Below, in pieces: positions 13,862 through 16,688 of a stretch of DNA of 16,688 bases. The stretch is from a bacterium (GTDB lineage Bacteria > Babelota > Babeliae > Babelales > JABDEC01), in NCBI GenBank assembly GCA_947486885.1, contig CANKVQ010000003.1, positions 1-16,688 of the forward strand, read 5' to 3'. Every line of letters begins with the position of its first letter. The first letter of the stretch is position 1. Both the position numbers and the translations under genes were made by a program. The notes below the pieces were generated by a model. The model made no database searches. It saw nothing but the letters and a program-made list of their open reading frames with translations, and was not told the origin of the DNA.

Positions 13862-15055
13862 TTAAACAAATATTTTATCGATATTACGCCAAGTCACAAT
13901 GGTACATTTTGATAGTTGCATATCTTCAATGCCACCATAAATTAAATAACCATTTGGCTCTACAGATTCAGTTAATTTATTCCAATAATCTAAACCCTTA
14001 CAACTATCACTACCAAGCGTTTGCCCAGCTTTAATTTCGATGGGGATCAATTGGCCATGTTTTTCCAACACACAATTCATTTCATTACCGCTTTGATTAC
14101 GCCAGAAATAAACATGATTTGGCCTGTCACCTATATTGTAATAATGCTTTAAAATTTCTGTAATAATTAAACATTTTACTAACCCACCCCGTAAATAATG
14201 CGTATCCAGCTGACTAGCAGTTTCGATATCTAGTAACGCACAAGCCAGACCAGTATCATAGAAATATAATTTTGGCGTTTTAATTAAGCGTTTATTAAAA
14301 TTTTTATGGTGGGGCTGTAATAAAAAAATAATATAACTAGCCTCTAAGATAGACAACCAATGCTTAGCTGTACGCTGATCTATGCCACAATCTACCGCCA
14401 AAGCCGCTATATTTAATAATTGTCCAGTCCGCCCAGCACATAACCTAATAAAACGCTTAAACGCATTTAAATTTATAATTTCACCAATTTGCCGCACATC
14501 CCGTTCTACATATGACTCAACATAATCTAAATACCAATTATGATAATCTAAATTATGCGCATAAATTCGTGGATAACCACCCTTAACAGTTAACTCCTCT
14601 AAGCTAGCAGGTAAAATTTGGTTCAGTTTAAATTCGGTAATCGACAATGGCATCAAAGTCAAAATAGTTACCCGCCCGGCTAAACTTTGCGTAATTGCCT
14701 GATTAACCAAAATATTTTGCGACCCCGTGATCACTATATAACCTGGCCTAGGTTGTTCATCTACTAAAGTTTGGATATAAGATAATAATTTAGGTGCATG
14801 CTGAATTTCATCTAAAATCATGCCATACCCATTATCACATTTAGCCAAGAAGCCCCGGGGGTCCTGTAGTGCTATTTCTCGCTCATCATAATTTTCTAAA
14901 GAAACATATTTATGCTTAGTAAAAACAGCTTTAACTAAAGTAGTCTTACCCGATTGCCTAGGCCCCAAAACCGCAATTACTGGAATTTTTAAAGCTCTCT
15001 GGCTTAAAACTAACTCAATTTGACGCTTGAACACCTTAAATTTCCCTATTTTCAA
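13862..15055 (-). CDS. AAA_14 / DUF4143 family ATPase
   Basis: 397 residues, the usual length. The N-terminal ATPase domain has Walker A G-P-R-Q-S-G-K-T-T (31-39), Walker B M-I-L-D82-E83-I-Q, and a sensor strand V-I-T-G-S-Q-N (108-114). A winged-helix region around 195-240 and the DUF4143 C-terminal domain follow. That last domain resembles a PD-(D/E)xK nuclease fold: W-R-N-Q-S-G-N-E-M-N (318-327), then I-E340-I-K342. The usual E-V-D is E-M-N here, so metal-dependent cleavage is doubtful. Family members are common in host-associated and archaeal genomes and have no settled function. The ATG at 15055 lacks a Shine-Dalgarno sequence, whereas a GTG at 15034 has A-G-G-G-A ahead and may be the real start. 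It ends 2 bases from the stop of the kinase-like gene. Confidence 0.9.
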   Translation of the reverse strand: MKIGKFKVFKRQIELVLSQRALKIPVIAVLGPRQSGKTTLVKAVFTKHKYVSLENYDEREIALQDPRGFLAKCDNGYGMILDEIQHAPKLLSYIQTLVDEQPRPGYIVITGSQNILVNQAITQSLAGRVTILTLMPLSITEFKLNQILPASLEELTVKGGYPRIYAHNLDYHNWYLDYVESYVERDVRQIGEIINLNAFKRFIRLCAGRTGQLLNIAALAVDCGIDQRTAKHWLSILEASYIIFLLQPHHKNFNKRLIKTPKLYFYDTGLACALLDIETASQLDTHYLRGGLVKCLIITEILKHYYNIGDRPNHVYFWRNQSGNEMNCVLEKHGQLIPIEIKAGQTLGSDSCKGLDYWNKLTESVEPNGYLIYGGIEDMQLSKCTIVTWRNIDKIFV

Positions 15056-15078
15056 ATATTATTTAAAAAATAAGCACC

Positions 15079-15112
15079 TGACTATTATGGCAGTGCTATG
15101 TAATAATAGTCA
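15079..15112. promoter_or_regulatory. Perfect 10-bp inverted repeat, probable operator
   Basis: TGACTATTAT (15079-15088) and ATAATAGTCA (15103-15112) are exact reverse complements separated by 14 bases. The two arms coincide with the -10 and -35 hexamers of the minus-strand promoter for the ATPase gene, as expected for a dimeric repressor site. Confidence 0.5.
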
Positions 15113-15113
15113 A
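15084..15113 (-). promoter_or_regulatory. Sigma70-type promoter for the AAA_14/DUF4143 gene
   Basis: On the minus strand, -35 TTGACT (15108-15113), an 18-base spacer and -10 CATAAT (15084-15089) each match five of six consensus positions. The predicted start is about 20 bases before the ATG at 15055 or about 40 before the GTG at 15034. Confidence 0.6.
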
Positions 15114-15128
15114 TAGTACCTAAATTAG

Positions 15129-15251
15129 CTGATTAATAAAGCCGATCTGTTTAGGGTAAATACCCAGTCAAATGGTGGTTTACATAATCATAGAGCTAGT
15201 CATGATTGGTTAGAACTGATTCAAGATTTAGACTCAGAAAGCAAAAAGTAA
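15129..15251 (+). pseudogene. Short coding-like fragment of unknown origin
   Basis: A plus-strand frame runs from a TAG at 15126-15128 to a TAA at 15249-15251, with an initial CTG but no ATG, GTG or TTG start near a ribosome-binding site. The 40-codon translation ends in a charged segment with D-W-L-E-L-I-Q-D-L-D, which looks protein-like. It may be the tail of a decayed gene or chance; no family is recognised. Confidence 0.2.
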
Positions 15252-15258
15252 AACTCTG

Positions 15259-15288
15259 TTGAAATATTACCTAGTTTACTTGTATAGT
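15259..15288 (+). promoter_or_regulatory. Sigma70-type promoter for the toxin-antitoxin operon
   Basis: TTGAAA (15259-15264) and TATAGT (15283-15288) are 18 bases apart, followed by a leader of about 35-40 bases and AGGA ahead of the antitoxin ATG at 15332. Confidence 0.6.
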
Positions 15289-15331
15289 ACTCTTAAGTTA
15301 AAAATTAAAAACAAATTACAGGATAAATAAA

Positions 15332-15562
15332 ATGGCTGAAAAATTTAAAAAATTGATCAAACATGATAATAAGCTGGCTTTAGTAATTGATAAAGCTGTG
15401 CTTGAAAAATTAAATATCGACGAAAATACTGATGTAGAAATTGTAATTAGCGGCGATATGATTATCATACGACCGAAGTCTTCACGTGAACGTACTCGTC
15501 AAACTGCTAACAAAATTATGGATAAATATGCTCCAGTTTTTGAAAAACTAGCCAAGACATGA
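15332..15562 (+). CDS. AbrB/MazE-type antitoxin
   Basis: 76 residues. Residues 5-48 form a swapped-hairpin AbrB/SpoVT/MazE DNA-binding fold: K-L-A-L-V-I-D-K-A-V-L-E-K-L-N-I, a D-x-D turn, V-E-I-V-I-S-G-D, then M-I-I-I-R-P. The charged helical tail (50-76) is where toxin binding would be expected. AGGA lies 8-9 bases before the ATG. Its TGA overlaps the Doc start (ATGA), giving the coupled antitoxin-first order of type II systems. It is expected to neutralise the adjacent toxin and to autorepress the promoter at 15259-15288. Doc toxins are classically paired with a Phd antitoxin; here the partner is of the AbrB class. Confidence 0.88.
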   Translation: MAEKFKKLIKHDNKLALVIDKAVLEKLNIDENTDVEIVISGDMIIIRPKSSRERTRQTANKIMDKYAPVFEKLAKT

Positions 15563-15939
15563 TTCGATTTTTATCAATAGATGAAGTATTAGACTTGTAT
15601 GCTGATTCACTAGGGCGTTTTGGTGGCACATATGGCCTTCGAGATTTAGCATTACTAGAGTCAGCATTAGGACAACCGATTTTATTACAGCAATACGATA
15701 AACACGATATTTTTGAATTAGCAGCAATTTATTGTTTTGGGATTATAAAAAATCACCCTTTCACAGATGGCAATAAAAGGGCCGGCTTATTAGCAGCTAT
15801 AACTTTTCTTTATAATAACGGCATAGAAATCGAGTGTAATTTTGAAGATCTATATCGATTAGCTTTAGGAATCGCTGATTCATCAATTAAACTACCTGGA
15901 ATCACTAAATTCTTGCACAATGCTGCCACTATAAAATAG
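15559..15939 (+). CDS. doc: Doc-family (Fic fold) death-on-curing toxin
   Basis: 126 residues, the same length as phage P1 Doc. The Fic motif H66-P-F-T-D70-G-N-K-R74-A-G is complete and in register with the P1 Doc catalytic His66 and Asp70, so the protein should be active. P1 Doc phosphorylates and inactivates elongation factor EF-Tu, arresting translation; the same target is inferred here. The N-terminal I-D-E-V-L-D-L-Y segment and the G-x-Y-G-L-R-D-L-A-L-L-E-S-A turn are typical Doc features. The ATG overlaps the antitoxin stop. No terminator with a T-tract follows. The next promoter overlaps an inverted repeat immediately downstream. Confidence 0.93.
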   Translation: MIRFLSIDEVLDLYADSLGRFGGTYGLRDLALLESALGQPILLQQYDKHDIFELAAIYCFGIIKNHPFTDGNKRAGLLAAITFLYNNGIEIECNFEDLYRLALGIADSSIKLPGITKFLHNAATIK

Positions 15940-15959
15940 CTTACCCGTTAGTAACTCTA

Positions 15960-15968
15960 TGCTACAAT
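15960..15968 (+). promoter_or_regulatory. Extended -10 promoter for the Ser/Thr/Pro-rich exported protein
   Basis: TGCTACAAT is an extended -10 element (TGn plus TACAAT, five of six). The -35 region is weak (TTACCC at 15941-15946), as is usual for extended -10 promoters. The -10 lies partly inside an inverted repeat, CCCGTTA (15944-15950) and TAACGGG (15968-15974), which could be an operator. Confidence 0.45.
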
Positions 15969-15984
15969 AACGGGGGATATAGGG

Positions 15985-16311
15985 GTGAATAAGTTACCGC
16001 TATTTAAAATTTTAACTATAAATTTAATAATTTTTTGGCCTAGTGCATACCTTAATGCCTCACATGATGCTACCCCACCAAGCCAAAGTCGTACTCGCAG
16101 TACCGTCGATAGGGCTACGCAGACTAGCCCTTTATTTTCTTATCGTACTATTGCTCTCTCGGCACCAGATAACGGAACTGGCCGAATTGCTACATCACCA
16201 AGATTACCTGAACCAGTTCATGCAGCTGGCTCTGAATCACCAGAACCTTCTGCTACGGCTGTCATCGCTTGCTTTGTTTTAATTAAAATAATCCGTGCTT
16301 ATTTAGAATAA
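15985..16311 (+). CDS. Small exported Ser/Thr/Pro-rich protein with C-terminal membrane anchor (first of a tandem pair)
   Basis: 108 residues starting at GTG (15985), with a G-G-G-G-G ribosome-binding site 8 bases upstream. A signal peptide (about 4-25) is followed by about 65 residues rich in Ser, Thr, Pro and Ala with few hydrophobics. A hydrophobic helix near the C-terminus (about 91-106, A-V-I-A-C-F-V-L-I-K-I-I) could be a tail anchor. The central block R-A-T-Q-T-S-P-L-F and the late block S-P-E-P-S-A-T-A-V-I recur, slightly changed, in the next gene. The mature part looks disordered. No known family; possibly a surface or secreted protein. Confidence 0.6.
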   Translation: MNKLPLFKILTINLIIFWPSAYLNASHDATPPSQSRTRSTVDRATQTSPLFSYRTIALSAPDNGTGRIATSPRLPEPVHAAGSESPEPSATAVIACFVLIKIIRAYLE

Positions 16312-16336
16312 ATTTTGCTTAAGTTAATTAAAATAA

Positions 16337-16688
16337 ATGTCAGACAAGTTATTCTTAATATTAACCTGTAAATTTATTAGCTTTTCTTTAGTGAGTATGG
16401 ATAGCGTGGACACAGGTAGTGCTGCAAGATATGCAACTCGCTATACTACCACAAATCGTAGACCACCAGTGTTTATCCCGATTAGAGAAACTTCAGAAGT
16501 TGCTACACAGACTAGCCCAATATTCACAATCACAACACCCCCCATTGATTTGCCTGAATCTAGAGAAGTTGCACCTATACCAAGAAGATTAATCGTACCA
16601 GTTCAAGTTGCTGCTACCCCGAGCCCAGTCCATTACCATGCGGATAGTCCCGAAGCACCAGAATCTTCCGCGTCTGCCATAATTACGA
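16337..16688 (+). CDS. Paralogous exported Ser/Thr/Pro-rich protein, truncated by the window edge
   Basis: The ATG at 16337 opens a frame with no stop up to the last base (117 codons seen). The N-terminus has a hydrophobic stretch (L-F-L-I-L-T, then I-S-F-S-L-V-S) fitting a signal peptide. The rest is Pro/Thr/Ser/Ala-rich. V-A-T-Q-T-S-P-I-F matches A-T-Q-T-S-P-L-F of the preceding gene. S-P-E-A-P-E-S-S-A-S-A-I-I matches its S-P-E-P-S-A-T-A-V-I in the same order. The visible spacing implies a C-terminal membrane helix just beyond the edge. The ribosome-binding site is poor (AT-rich leader). The gap from the first gene is 25 bases, so the two probably form one operon that may continue. Confidence 0.6.
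   Translation, partial: MSDKLFLILTCKFISFSLVSMDSVDTGSAARYATRYTTTNRRPPVFIPIRETSEVATQTSPIFTITTPPIDLPESREVAPIPRRLIVPVQVAATPSPVHYHADSPEAPESSASAIIT

Noticed and set aside
15944-15974. CCCGTTA / TAACGGG inverted repeat as a terminator for the toxin-antitoxin operon
   Set aside because: A 17-base loop and no T-tract follow, and it overlaps an extended -10; an operator or promoter-associated repeat is likelier.
16043-16282. Second plus-strand frame inside the first Ser/Thr/Pro-rich gene
   Set aside because: The other frame has a signal peptide, a ribosome-binding site and shared blocks with the next gene, so this one is a shadow.
1-16688. CRISPR array, tRNA or rRNA genes, insertion sequences
   Set aside because: No regularly spaced repeats, no cloverleaf-like GC-rich segments, no rRNA signatures and no transposase motifs were seen on either strand.

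Overview
The window is AT-rich, gene-dense bacterial DNA on both strands. It holds a high share of exported or lipid-anchored proteins of no recognised function, an FtsH-like paralogue with a destroyed protease site, an exported kinase-like protein, and Fic/Doc-type genes. From memory of protein families, this suits a reduced, host-associated lineage such as Candidatus Dependentiae (TM6/Babeliae). The strongest hint is the exported protein at 12771-13859 (W-F-W-L-P-K-N and I-I-D-T-E motifs). No rRNA, tRNA or ribosomal protein gene is present, so this assignment is an inference of moderate strength.

Layout. 1-275: 3' end of a gene entering from the left, tail-to-tail with pepA (leucyl aminopeptidase, 286-1806, minus). 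1807-1940: a REP-like palindrome. 1941-3779: a two-gene minus operon (exported alpha/beta hydrolase, then a thioredoxin-fold lipoprotein whose start contains an eight-G run) behind a clear sigma70-type promoter. 3780-4254: decayed DNA ending in the winged-helix tail of a lost Fic-like gene. 4251-6369: a minus pair, a membrane-anchored thioredoxin reductase-thioredoxin fusion and a deoxynucleoside-kinase-like P-loop protein. 6467-8851: the pseudo-FtsH. 8931-11642: a lipoprotein overlapping an RpiB-like isomerase, followed by a LolC/E-type permease. 11732-11977: a tiny lipoprotein and a strong hairpin terminator. 12073-12597 (minus) and 12771-13859 (plus): two divergent genes, the second kinase-like. 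13862-15055 (minus): an AAA_14/DUF4143 ATPase whose promoter lies inside a perfect inverted repeat. 15259-15939: an AbrB/MazE-Doc toxin-antitoxin operon. 15985-16688: two related small exported Ser/Thr/Pro-rich proteins, the second cut by the window edge.

Functional themes. Envelope biology dominates: five lipoproteins or signal-peptide proteins of unknown role, the lipoprotein-releasing permease and the exported kinase-like protein. A thioredoxin system lies directly upstream of a nucleoside-kinase-like gene, which would fit making deoxynucleotides from salvaged precursors. The best candidates for undescribed biology are the pseudo-FtsH, the exported kinase-like protein, the membrane TrxR-Trx fusion and the tandem Ser/Thr/Pro-rich proteins at the right edge.
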